Source: Cyanobacteria bacterium REEB459
GTDB lineage: Bacteria > Cyanobacteriota > Cyanobacteriia > Phormidesmidales > Phormidesmidaceae
Direction of reading: 5' to 3'
Assembly (NCBI GenBank): GCA_018970085.1
Contig: JAGWXD010000008.1
Span: 18,490-82,489 of the forward strand
Length of the DNA stretch: 64,000 nt
The first letter of the stretch is position 1. The number at the start of each line of letters is the position of its first letter. This document shows, in pieces, positions 54,649 to 64,000 of this stretch. Made by a program: the position numbers and the translations under genes. The notes beneath the pieces were generated by a model. The model did not search any database and was not told the origin of the DNA. It was given only the letters and a program-made list of their open reading frames with translations.

Positions 54649-54800
54649 AGGACGGAACCCACCCCTTTCCCCTCCTGGGAGGGGAAAGGGAGGCTCTATG
54701 CTTTGAGGTTCTCACCGGCAGAGACAGACCCATCCCCTCCTTAGGAGGGGTGCCCGTAGGGCGGGGTGGGTAAATGCCTCCTCAGGAGGGGTGCCCGCAG
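54649..54800. repeat. GC-rich dispersed repeat, right copies beside DUF559 gene
   Basis: Holds AGGACGGAACCCACCCCT (54649-54666), the CCCCTCCTGGGAGGGG palindrome, AGGAGGGGTGCCCGTAGGG (54743-54761), and a third copy of the AGGAGGGGTGCCCG module (about 54784-54797). The same modules are in the left block, so the DUF559 gene is bracketed by the repeats. Confidence 0.75.
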
Positions 54801-54853
54801 CGGGGGTGAAGGGCCAGGCCAATAGACCGTGATCATGGGTGGAATCTTGATAG

Positions 54854-56935
<2,082 letters not shown>

Positions 56936-57071
56936 TTGAGAGTTGCTATGTAATCACCCTTTAGCTGACTTCTCCGTGCAGTGGGGCTATATAGTCTGAC
57001 CCTAGTCAATCTCTGGGGCCACAGCCAGCATATTCGATCAAGGGCCGGTGGCCGATAGAGGGTTTTTCCGG

Positions 57072-58016
57072 TCAAACCTGGCAGTTGGCCTGTAGCAGAC
57101 AGGGGTGACTGGAGTCACCAACCTCAATTTGCAGGGTGACATGTTGAACCCCAAAGTGCTGACGCAATTCCTGACCAATCTTAAGCAGAAACTCATCACC
57201 GGGATGCCCCCCAGGCGTCACCAAATGAGCTGTCAAGGCGGTTTCCACGGTGCTCATACTCCAGATATGTAGGTCATGCACCTGGGTTACACCGGGCCGT
57301 TCACACAAATAGCTGTGAATAGCCCGCTGATCAATCCCATGGGGTACTCCGTCAATCGCCAGGTGAAAGGACTCTAACAATAATCCCCAGGTGCTGAAAA
57401 TTATGAAGAGACAAATAATTAAGCTAAGGACTGGATCTAGCCATCGCCAGTGGGTTAGCCAAATGCCCATAGCCGCCGCCACCACCCCAGCCGAGACTAA
57501 AGCATCGGCAGCCATATGCTGAAAGGCCGCCCGAATATTCATATCGCCCCGACGCCCCGAGGCAAACATCAAGGCCGTGAGGGCATTAATGCCGATGCCA
57601 AGGGTGGCAACGGCAATCACCATCTGGCTATTAACCAACGCCCCGGCAGGATAGAGTAGACGCTGCACCGCTTCCCAAAGAATCCCACCGGTTGCCACCA
57701 GTAAGATAATCCCATTAAGAAAAGCGACTAAAATTGATGACTTGCGCCAGCCGTAGGTGTACCGCCTAGAGGCCGGACGCCGCAGCAGTAAATTGCCAAC
57801 CCATGCCAGCAGCAGGGCCAGAACATCGCTCAGATTATGGCCAGCATCTGCCATCAGGGCCACCGAATTTGCCAGCAACCCACAGCCAAACTCGGTGATA
57901 ACGAAGCCCCCATTCAATATCAGTCCCAACGCAAAGGCTCGGTTGTAATTAAAGGGCTGGTGAACGTGCCCGCCATGGCCATGGCTGTGATCACTGGAGG
58001 AGTGGTGATGGGGCAT
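57072..58016 (-). CDS. Cation diffusion facilitator (Zn2+/Co2+ efflux, CzcD-like)
   Basis: 314 residues. The N-terminus MPHHHSSSDHSHGHGGHVHQ is His-rich, as in ZitB/CzcD. Six helices follow; ALMADAGHNLSDVLALLLAWVG (helix II) and AFQHMAADALVSAGVVAAAMG (helix V) carry the HxxxD and HxxxD pairs of the metal site. The C-terminal cytoplasmic domain ends TQVHDLHIWSMSTVETALTAHLV. It would export Zn2+ by proton exchange. A palindrome at 58035-58047, 18 bp before the start, could be its operator. Confidence 0.92.
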   Translation of the reverse strand: MPHHHSSSDHSHGHGGHVHQPFNYNRAFALGLILNGGFVITEFGCGLLANSVALMADAGHNLSDVLALLLAWVGNLLLRRPASRRYTYGWRKSSILVAFLNGIILLVATGGILWEAVQRLLYPAGALVNSQMVIAVATLGIGINALTALMFASGRRGDMNIRAAFQHMAADALVSAGVVAAAMGIWLTHWRWLDPVLSLIICLFIIFSTWGLLLESFHLAIDGVPHGIDQRAIHSYLCERPGVTQVHDLHIWSMSTVETALTAHLVTPGGHPGDEFLLKIGQELRQHFGVQHVTLQIEVGDSSHPCLLQANCQV

Positions 58017-58034
58017 CGCCGACGGATCTCAAAC

Positions 58035-58047
58035 TGAGGTAACCTCA
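58035..58047. promoter_or_regulatory. Palindrome upstream of CDF gene, possible metal-sensor operator
   Basis: TGAGGT-A-ACCTCA is a perfect 6-bp-arm palindrome centred 25 bp before the CDF start. An AT-rich patch (AATAATACTTAAAAAATACT) follows. Its place suggests control of the metal-efflux gene. It does not match the known 12-2-12 SmtB or the cyanobacterial Zur box closely, so the role is a guess. Confidence 0.4.
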
Positions 58048-58170
58048 ATAATACTTAAAAAATACTGAGGATTTCAATTTGCCTCAGACTTCTATAATTG
58101 GTCCTGGCTAGGGGCCTAGCTCCAGTCTCCGGGCCGCTGATTGGGCTAAAAACTCCGGCTTTCTGACTGC

Positions 58171-58683
58171 CTAAGGGGAGGGGGCCGTTAGTAGGGGGCA
58201 ACCGCCGGGGCGGGTCATGAGAACTTGACTGAAGCGATCGAAGTCAACCTTTGGAGGACTTGGCATCAGCCCCATCTTGAGTTGAACCGACGATAGGGTA
58301 GGATATTGGTCCAGTAACAATTGGGCTAATTGCTTGTTCACAACTTCCCAATAGTCAGATTCGTTAGGATAGTCAGCCAGGAATTGTTTAATCGACTGAA
58401 CCATATCTAGGTAGTCTGGATAAACGGAAGCATCTAGGGTGTCTATTGGGGTGTGGAGGCGATAGGTCACATCAATACTCAGTGAAACCAAGCCCTGGTG
58501 ATCAACCGGGTACTGTTTCAGAGCGATGCCAAAGACCTCCTGCTGGGTTGCACAGTCAGCCAGAGTCTTTGAAAAGGCGGGGTCTCCATTAGAGACCAGG
58601 GCCATTAAAAGCACCAGCAGACCACAAAAAAAAATACACCAACGGGGAAAAAAGCGCGGGTTAGTCTCTGGTCGTGCAGCCAT
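58171..58683 (-). CDS. Conserved secreted protein of unknown function
   Basis: 170 residues from ATG 58683 (MAARPETNPRFFPRWCIFFC); ATG 58761 is an alternative. A single hydrophobic N-terminal segment (CIFFCGLLVLLMALVSNG) suggests a signal or anchor. The rest reads LSIDVTYRLHTPIDTLDASVYP and DMVQSIKQFLADYPNESDYWE, SVQLKMGLMPSPPK, a beta-alpha pattern resembling tunnelling-fold proteins, which is a weak resemblance. Two Cys (in ADCATQQ and GGCPLL) might pair. No function proposed. Confidence 0.6.
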   Translation of the reverse strand: MAARPETNPRFFPRWCIFFCGLLVLLMALVSNGDPAFSKTLADCATQQEVFGIALKQYPVDHQGLVSLSIDVTYRLHTPIDTLDASVYPDYLDMVQSIKQFLADYPNESDYWEVVNKQLAQLLLDQYPTLSSVQLKMGLMPSPPKVDFDRFSQVLMTRPGGCPLLTAPSP

Positions 58684-58810
58684 TGCGATGCCGTTGGTAT
58701 AGTTACAGGGCCGGAGTAGGTCAGCACCATTGCCATAGCCAGAATACCCCAAGCCTGGCAACCAGACCCGGATAAAAACAGATTACCAGGACCGGCCCAG
58801 GGGCAAGCAA

Positions 58811-59746
58811 CTAACGCCCCAAGCAGGGCTGCTGTCCGTAATCCAGGCGATTCTTAACTGGCACGGTATAGGCCTTAATGGTGTCATTGGGAGAGAAGCG
58901 ATGGTTCTTCACCAGCGCCACTGCTTCTTGATCCAAAATGGCATAGCCGGAGCTACGCAGCAAGACCGGTTCCTGCCGTTGGCTACCGTCGGGATTAACC
59001 AGCGCCCCAACCCGAGCTTCCCCTGGCTGCACCCGTAAGCAAACTCTCTGCTGGTAGGTAATAGACAATTGGCTGCGGTCTGTTTCAGCGGTCAGATCGG
59101 GGATACCGGTTTCTTGCTGAGCTTGGGTTTCCCATTGTTTCAGCTTATTGGCGTAGGCATCGAAGGTGGTGGTGGCGTCGTTGTGGCTAAACCGCTGGGA
59201 AATATAGCCCCTTAACTGATTAACTCGCTCTCCTGATAGTTGCAGGGTAGAGGCGTAGGCCAGTAGTCGCTGCCCCAGGTTAGGATCAATGGCGGGTCGA
59301 GCCGGAGTCACCGGTGCACTGGGGGGAGTCAGGGGTAGGGAACTGCTAGGACTGACGCTGGCAGCAGGGGCTGAGGGCCTAGGGGCTGGAGTAGCACTGG
59401 CCCTGGTGACTGGTCGTGGCTTTGAAGCTGCTGGAGCGGGCAAGGAGCCGACTTTGACCTTAGCCGGGGTTGTCACCAGTCCTCCGGCAGCGGGTAAGGG
59501 AGCACCAACCAGAGCTGGGTTGGCAGCGCTAAGGCCAGGAGGATTGGGGGGGGCCGGCGGCAGGGATCGGCTAATGGCCACGCTATCTTTCTCTGGATCA
59601 GGAGGAGGAATGGCCCCTTCCTTCGATTGGCCCATGGGCACCAGCAGGAATAGACCATGCAACCCTAGAGAGGCTAACAGCATGGGAGCGACCATGGTTT
59701 GCCATAGGGGTTTAGAGGGTTTAGGGGGGTTAGCGGAGGAAGTCAT
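58811..59746 (-). CDS. TonB-like energy transducer protein
   Basis: 311 residues. One N-terminal helix VAPMLLASLGLHGLFLLVPM contains S-x3-H-G, the TonB helix signature (SVCIHG in E. coli). A long Pro/Ala/Ser linker (about 45-160) spans the periplasm. The C-terminal domain CLRVQPGEARVGALVNPDGSQRQEPVLLRSSGYAILDQEAVALVKNHRF is TonB-like (VxxxGxV ... LD..A...V....F). It would couple a proton-driven ExbBD motor to an outer-membrane transporter. Its neighbour at 59863-60711 has a related N-terminal half. No exbB/exbD seen. Confidence 0.8.
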   Translation of the reverse strand: MTSSANPPKPSKPLWQTMVAPMLLASLGLHGLFLLVPMGQSKEGAIPPPDPEKDSVAISRSLPPAPPNPPGLSAANPALVGAPLPAAGGLVTTPAKVKVGSLPAPAASKPRPVTRASATPAPRPSAPAASVSPSSSLPLTPPSAPVTPARPAIDPNLGQRLLAYASTLQLSGERVNQLRGYISQRFSHNDATTTFDAYANKLKQWETQAQQETGIPDLTAETDRSQLSITYQQRVCLRVQPGEARVGALVNPDGSQRQEPVLLRSSGYAILDQEAVALVKNHRFSPNDTIKAYTVPVKNRLDYGQQPCLGR

Positions 59747-59797
59747 ACCAGGTAGCTATCAAGGGTACACAGAAGAGTTAGTAAGGTTGTTACAAAT

Positions 59798-59827
59798 ATA
59801 TCAGCAGTAAAAATATCAGCAGTAAAA
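59798..59827. repeat. 15-bp tandem repeat between the two TonB-like genes
   Basis: Two perfect copies of ATATCAGCAGTAAAA (59798-59812, 59813-59827) lie in the 116-bp gap between the TonB-like genes. No function can be assigned. Confidence 0.7.
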
Positions 59828-59862
59828 ATAATCGTGGAACAGGCGAGAGTGGATGTTCGTAT

Positions 59863-60711
59863 CTAACTGGCTCGCGGATCGCTGCCCCAGAGAATCACCA
59901 GCCCGGTAGCCTGGTGGCCCGCCGCCCCAACCCCAATACCGACAATGGAGACAAACAGGGGCCGCTTACCGGGCTGGGAAACCTGAAATAGGGAAGCGTT
60001 ACAGTAGCCTCCGCCAACGGCATCAATTTGAAATCCGGAAAAGCTTTTGGGGACATCCTGGCTTTCGATTAATTCGACGTTGCGAGATAGGTAGCGCAAA
60101 TTGAGGACGCCGGGGCGGAGGGTATAGGCGGTGGAGCTAACCTGGGTAAAAAAGCAGGCCTGTTGCTGGCCTGACCAATCCTTAATACCGTGGGGTATGT
60201 CGTAGGCCTGACCAGGAAAGGCGGTGGCGGTAATATCGTAATCACTGCGATCGGTTCCCCGGCTTAAGCTATTGGCTAAGTCGATGGCCTGCTGAGATTG
60301 GCCGGCTTGGGCCGCTTGGACGTCGACTACGGGAGCTGGACCAGAGGGAGAGGGGGGAGCAGGGGTAGCGCCCTGGGGCGGGGGCGGCACCGCCGGCTTA
60401 GGACCGGGAATAACCGTTCGAGGTATGGCTGACACTGCGGCTACCGGCTTTGGAGCCGGGGGCGCCGCTACCTGGGGCTGAGCCTGGGGGGCCTTGGGCT
60501 TAGCGGGAGCGACTTTGCCAATGCTCAGTAGATCGACAAATTCATCCTTTGGTTTCTCTTTTTTGGGAGGCTCGGCCTTAGATTTAGACGGCAGGGGTAG
60601 GACGAGGAAAAGACCATGAATAACCACCGAAGCCACCAGCAGAGGGGCCACCAGGTATTTGAATCGAGATAACAGAGGGGCCGATGGTCGAGGCTGGGCA
60701 AAGTCTTCCAT
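59863..60711 (-). CDS. TonB-like N-terminal protein with unrecognised C-terminal domain
   Basis: 282 residues from ATG 60711 (MEDFAQPRPSAPLLSRFKYL). The helix VAPLLVASVVIHGLFLVLPL matches that of the neighbouring TonB-like protein and carries S-x3-H-G. A Lys/Pro-rich and Pro/Ala-rich linker follows (about 30-135). The C-terminal part (DYDITATAFPGQAYDIPHGI, ACFFTQVSSTAYTLRPGVLN, YCNASLFQVSQPGKRPLFVSIVGIGVGAAG) is not the TonB fold that I can recognise. The pair looks like a duplication whose C-termini differ. It is directly downstream of pstS, about 220 bp away, same strand. Confidence 0.65.
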   Translation of the reverse strand: MEDFAQPRPSAPLLSRFKYLVAPLLVASVVIHGLFLVLPLPSKSKAEPPKKEKPKDEFVDLLSIGKVAPAKPKAPQAQPQVAAPPAPKPVAAVSAIPRTVIPGPKPAVPPPPQGATPAPPSPSGPAPVVDVQAAQAGQSQQAIDLANSLSRGTDRSDYDITATAFPGQAYDIPHGIKDWSGQQQACFFTQVSSTAYTLRPGVLNLRYLSRNVELIESQDVPKSFSGFQIDAVGGGYCNASLFQVSQPGKRPLFVSIVGIGVGAAGHQATGLVILWGSDPRAS

Positions 60712-60929
60712 GGGGAGAATCGGCAAAGTTGGGGAGGTAGTTCCAGGCCATTGAAGGACGCAGGGCCAGGTGTCAAGCGTTAACCAAAAAATAACTAGAC
60801 AGATGGGCTGAATTGCCTAAGCGGATGTTAGAAAGTGCAGCAAGAGCCTTTCAGCTTGCGGAGCCTTTTCTAACACCCGGCATAGTAAATCGGCCGTAGG
60901 ATTAACTACAATCCCTAGTTGGCAGGGGA

Positions 60930-61853
60930 TTACAGGTTTTTCAGGGCGGCAGTATAACGACTTTCAGGCAGAGCCACGTAACCGATATCGGGAACGATAC
61001 GTCTAGCATTTTTGAGATTAAACTCTACGAAGGCTTTGACCTTAGGATTACTGCTCAGGCTGGACTTTTTAACGTAGATGTAGAGGGAACGAGCCAGGGG
61101 GTGATAGGCACCGTTATTAACGGTTGTTTCACTGGGCTCAACCCCATTTACCTTGACGGTTCTGAGTATTTTATTGTTTTCTACATAGTAGGCATAGCCA
61201 AAGTATCCCAGGGCGTTCTCATCCTTAGAAACCCCCTGAGCGATGATGTTGTCATCTTCGGTAGCGGTATAGTCAGCCCGGCTAAAATCTTCTACCCCAA
61301 CTATCGCCGCCGTGAAGTAATCAAAGGTGCCCGAGTCAGTACCTGGCCCGTAGAGGGCAATCTTTGTATCAGGCCACTTGGGGTTAACCTCATTCCATTT
61401 CATAATTTTCTTCTCAGCGTCTGGTTCCCACAGCTTCTTCAGTTCGGCGATGGTGATGTCGGTCAGCCAGGTATTTTTTGTGCTGACCACGACCGACAGA
61501 GCATCTTTACCAATTTCGATTTCGGTGTACTCAATACCTTTGGCTTTGCAGGCTTCGATCTCAGATTTTTTGATGGGGCGGGAGGCGTTAGAAATATCAG
61601 TTTCGCCAGCGCAGAATTTCTTGAAACCACCGCCGGTACCGGAAACACCAACGGTTACCTGGGTGCCAGAATTCTGTTTCATGAACTCTTCAGCCATGGC
61701 TTCAGAGATTGGGTAAACGGTGCTGGAGCCGTCAACTTTAATGGTGGTGGAACTCTGGGAAAATGCGTTGGTTGTGCCAATTCCCAAAGCTACAGCCAGG
61801 GTTACCACGCTACCCAGAGCGTAATGGCTAAATCTTTGTCTGCTAAGTTTCAT
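60930..61853 (-). CDS. pstS: Phosphate ABC transporter substrate-binding protein PstS
   Basis: 307 residues from ATG 61853 (MKLSRQRFSHYALGSVVTLA); an upstream GTG would add 14 residues and is less likely. A signal peptide (to about residue 32, GIGTTNAFS) precedes KVDGSSTVYPISEAMAEEF, GVSGTGGGFKKFCAGETDISNASRPI and YGPGTDSGTFDYFT, the phosphate-binding loops. It delivers phosphate to PstCA. A Pho box lies at 61937-61977. The stop is followed by a long imperfect inverted repeat (60824-60882) that could act as a terminator. Confidence 0.95.
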   Translation of the reverse strand: MKLSRQRFSHYALGSVVTLAVALGIGTTNAFSQSSTTIKVDGSSTVYPISEAMAEEFMKQNSGTQVTVGVSGTGGGFKKFCAGETDISNASRPIKKSEIEACKAKGIEYTEIEIGKDALSVVVSTKNTWLTDITIAELKKLWEPDAEKKIMKWNEVNPKWPDTKIALYGPGTDSGTFDYFTAAIVGVEDFSRADYTATEDDNIIAQGVSKDENALGYFGYAYYVENNKILRTVKVNGVEPSETTVNNGAYHPLARSLYIYVKKSSLSSNPKVKAFVEFNLKNARRIVPDIGYVALPESRYTAALKNL

Positions 61854-61936
61854 GGGACGTTCTCCGTGGCCTTTTAGGAAAAATAAACTCACCATTAGGG
61901 ACTTTAGGGAAACAAACCTAAGAAGACCTGATGAAA

Positions 61937-61977
61937 AGACTAAGGTTTACCCTGGCTTTAGTTAAGCCCAGGTTAAG
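61937..61977 (-). promoter_or_regulatory. Pho box in front of pstS
   Basis: Read leftward from 61977, 8-nt units separated by 3 nt are CTTAACCT (61977-61970), CTTAACTA (61966-61959), CCAGGGTA (61955-61948) and CTTAGTCT (61944-61937). The first, second and fourth match the cyanobacterial PhoB/SphR Pho-box repeat (YTTAACCT). It lies 84 bp before the pstS start. The third unit is poor. This suggests that pstS has its own phosphate-starvation promoter inside the pst operon. Confidence 0.75.
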
Positions 61978-61988
61978 AGGCTGACCCG

Positions 61989-62966
61989 TCAGCTCTTGCC
62001 TCTGGCTCCCTGAGAACGATTGCGCAAAAGAATCGCGCCCCCATTCATCAATAAAAGCATTGCCATCAGGACAATAATGCCCGCCGCTGCATTGTCATGG
62101 AAGGCCTTTTGGGGTCGACCGATCCAGTTAAAGATTTGAATGGGCATGACGGTGAAGGCACTGTGGAGCAGATCTCCTGGGCAGCGGACGATATCGCCTG
62201 GGTTGAAGTAGGGAAACTCCTTGCTGCAGCCGGGGGTAAAGGGTACAAAGGCCAGAGCGCCCAGGGCAATTAGAGGTGCGGTCTCACCGATCGCTCTGGA
62301 TAGGGCCAGAATCATACCAGTTAAAATCCCGGAAAAGGCCGCAGGTAACACATGGGCCCAGACCACCTGCCAGCGACTGCCCCCCATGGCTAAACCCGCC
62401 ATGCGAATGCTATCAGGTACGGCCCGCAGAGCCTCCCGGGTGGCCACAATGATGATGGGCAGTATCAACAAGGCCAGGGTCAGGGCTCCAGCCAGCAGCG
62501 ATCGCCCGCCGGTAATCGGTTCCATAATCCGCACAAACACCGTTAGGCCCAGCAGACCATAGATAATGGAGGGAACCCCAGCCAGGTTGTTGATATTGAT
62601 TTCGATCAGGCGGCTGAACCAGCTATCGCGGGCAAATTCCTCCAGATAGAGGGCGGCCCCCACCGCCACCGGAAAGGACACCAAAGCGACAATAATCATA
62701 ATCCAGAAGGTACCGGTTAGGGAGGCAACAATTCCGGCCTGGGCCGCCCGTCGGGAAGGGAAACTGGTCAGAAATTGCCAGTCCAACCGGGACCAACCCT
62801 GCCGGGCAACATCTAGTAGCAACCAGGCCAGGATAACGATCGCCAGCACCGTGGCCAACCAGGCCAGCAGTTGAAATAGCCCCCCCAGGGTTTTACGCTG
62901 AGATAGAGAGGCAAGAAAAACTGGCGGTTGAGCCCGATCATCAGGCTGGGTAAAGGATTTGGCCAT
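61989..62966 (-). CDS. pstA: Phosphate ABC transporter permease PstA
   Basis: 325 residues, about six helices after a 30-residue N-terminal tail. The permease loop reads EALRAVPDSIRMAGLAMGGSRWQVVWAHVLPAAFSGILTG (the EAA-like coupling motif), and GIVASLTGTFWIMIIVALVSFPVAVGAALYLEEF is typical. It pairs with PstC. ATG 62966 overlaps the pstC stop (TAATG), so translation is coupled. Confidence 0.94.
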   Translation of the reverse strand: MAKSFTQPDDRAQPPVFLASLSQRKTLGGLFQLLAWLATVLAIVILAWLLLDVARQGWSRLDWQFLTSFPSRRAAQAGIVASLTGTFWIMIIVALVSFPVAVGAALYLEEFARDSWFSRLIEININNLAGVPSIIYGLLGLTVFVRIMEPITGGRSLLAGALTLALLILPIIIVATREALRAVPDSIRMAGLAMGGSRWQVVWAHVLPAAFSGILTGMILALSRAIGETAPLIALGALAFVPFTPGCSKEFPYFNPGDIVRCPGDLLHSAFTVMPIQIFNWIGRPQKAFHDNAAAGIIVLMAMLLLMNGGAILLRNRSQGARGKS

Positions 62967-64000
62967 TAGTCGTATTTCTCCCGAAAGCGGCGGACAAACC
63001 AGTAGCTGAGAATATTTAAACCAAGGGTTAGCAAAAACAACGCCATGCCCACGGTGAAAATAGTTTTATAAGAGAGGGTGCCGAAGGGCACATCTCCCTG
63101 GCTGACCTGCACAATAAAGCTGGTCATGGTCATAACCGGTATCAGGGGATTAATAAAATCCAGGCTGCCGTCAATGGGTTGGGGATTTTGACCCGCCGCC
63201 AGACTGACAATCATGGTTTCCCCAATAGCTCGAGACACAGCCAGAATCATCGAAGCGACAATGCCCGAAATGGCCGATGGCACCACCACCGCCTGAATCA
63301 TTTCTCGCCGGGTGGCTCCCATGGCCAGGGCAGCGTGGCGCAGGTCGTCAGGAACTGCGTGGATAGCATCTTCGCTGAGAGAGGCCACCAGGGGTAGGAT
63401 ACAAATTCCCAGCACGATACCGGCACTCAGGGCATTGAACACCTGCAAGCCAGGGATAAAGGTTTGCAAGAACGGGGTGACGGTGAGCAGGGCGAAATAG
63501 CCAAATACCACCGAAGGGACCCCGGCAATCAACTCTAAAATCGGCTTGAGTAGCTGGCGCAGTGAGGGCGGGGCATATTCACTCAGGGCAATGGCAATTA
63601 ATAAACCCAAGGGAATGGCTACCGCCATGGCGATCGCTGTGGTCATCAGGGTGGCGCTGACCAGCACAAAAATGCCAAAGTCGGCGTCTTTAAATAGTGG
63701 AGTCCAGCGGGTATCGGTGAAAAACTGCTTGAGGGCATAGAAAAAGCCCGCTACCGCGCCGGGGGGAGTCAAGCCCATAGATCTGGCTCGATCCACCAGA
63801 TCTCGGGGATCGATGCCCTGAATTTGATCCTTAAGCTGCTTAAGCTGCTCTGCCGATCCAGAGGTAACCGAGGTGGTCAGGCGCTCTAGCCAGAGGGCCT
63901 GACGAAAGTAAGGGTCGAGGAAAAAGTCAAGGCTTTCAAAGATCAAGGTGAGGACAATCCCCACCGTGGTCAAAATCGAGATGGCGGCAAAGGCAAAGCA
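62966..64000 (-). CDS. pstC: Phosphate ABC transporter permease PstC, N-terminus cut by window edge
   Basis: Open frame continues to the right edge. The visible part has [29 protein letters not shown], and the coupling motif [40 protein letters not shown]. The start is beyond the window: an ATG at 63973 would cut the first membrane helix ([20 protein letters not shown]). A region [27 protein letters not shown] forms the first extracytoplasmic loop. pstB is not seen. Confidence 0.93.
   Translation of the reverse strand, partial: CFAFAAISILTTVGIVLTLIFESLDFFLDPYFRQALWLERLTTSVTSGSAEQLKQLKDQIQGIDPRDLVDRARSMGLTPPGAVAGFFYALKQFFTDTRWTPLFKDADFGIFVLVSATLMTTAIAMAVAIPLGLLIAIALSEYAPPSLRQLLKPILELIAGVPSVVFGYFALLTVTPFLQTFIPGLQVFNALSAGIVLGICILPLVASLSEDAIHAVPDDLRHAALAMGATRREMIQAVVVPSAISGIVASMILAVSRAIGETMIVSLAAGQNPQPIDGSLDFINPLIPVMTMTSFIVQVSQGDVPFGTLSYKTIFTVGMALFLLTLGLNILSYWFVRRFREKYD

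Noticed and set aside
60824..60882. Imperfect inverted repeat with TGTTAGAAA/TTTCTAACA arms as a small RNA
   Set aside because: It lies just downstream of pstS and is better seen as a 3'-end structure; there is no T-run or promoter evidence to claim an RNA gene.
61101..61877. Long + strand open frame of 258 codons
   Set aside because: It lies entirely opposite pstS, which has an unmistakable PstS sequence; composition alone keeps the antisense frame open.

Overview
The window is chromosomal DNA of a cyanobacterium. The markers are the beta-carotene hydroxylase CrtR, the phycobilisome terminal emitter ApcD, two very small photosystem I subunits (PsaM, PsaI), an FtsH2-type thylakoid protease, and many HIP1 octamers (GCGATCGC, for example at 157-164). 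By eye the DNA is moderately GC-rich. A Leptolyngbya-like or other non-marine lineage is plausible, but the genus cannot be fixed from the sequence alone.

Layout. 1-4358: leftward LapA-like (partial), ubiX, an RNase II/R-family gene, then phoU. 4592-7823: psaM, pyruvate kinase and crtR. 7810-11683: leftward hypF-hypC-hypD for [NiFe]-hydrogenase maturation, followed by psaI. 12040-14173: class V aminotransferase, low-molecular-weight phosphatase, YbaB. 14384-17290: the only clearly accessory stretch. It begins at tRNA-Arg(CCG) and holds gene debris with a 47-bp palindrome, two unrelated transposase remnants, degenerate CRISPR-like repeats, an intact mscL and the 3' part of a WYL-domain gene. 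17612-34251: mostly housekeeping and metabolic genes, including a GT4 glycosyltransferase, a TspO-like protein, DnaJ, an alpha-amylase, a Na+/H+ antiporter, a salicylate/isochorismate-synthase-like enzyme, an amidohydrolase, an RluA-like protein and a P-type ATPase. 34362-49954: ftsH2, murI, CPA2 antiporter, nitrilase, a ClC-CBS-USP fusion, an allophanate-hydrolase-like domain protein, ychF, a Crp-family regulator, MoxR and ribF. 50111-58683: sterol-desaturase-like enzyme, apcD, a biuret-hydrolase-like enzyme, prfC, a DUF559 nuclease within repeats, ligA, and a CDF zinc transporter. 58811-64000: two TonB-like proteins, then pstS, pstA and pstC (partial), all leftward, with a Pho box in front of pstS.

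How the genes work together. Phosphate acquisition is represented by pstC-pstA-pstS, a Pho box and a distant phoU; pstB is not in the window. Photosynthesis is represented by psaM, psaI, apcD, crtR and ftsH2 at separate loci. Nitrogen salvage is suggested by a biuret-hydrolase-like enzyme, an allophanate-hydrolase-like domain and an allantoate-amidohydrolase-like enzyme, also scattered. Several proteins have substitutions at residues normally essential in their family: the RNB protein (two Asp lost), the RluA protein (catalytic Asp to Gly) and the ClC protein (gating Glu to Gln). Together with the mscL gene sitting between CRISPR-repeat remnants and the TonB-like pair next to pst, these are the most interesting observations. 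I found no complete, clearly new multi-gene system.
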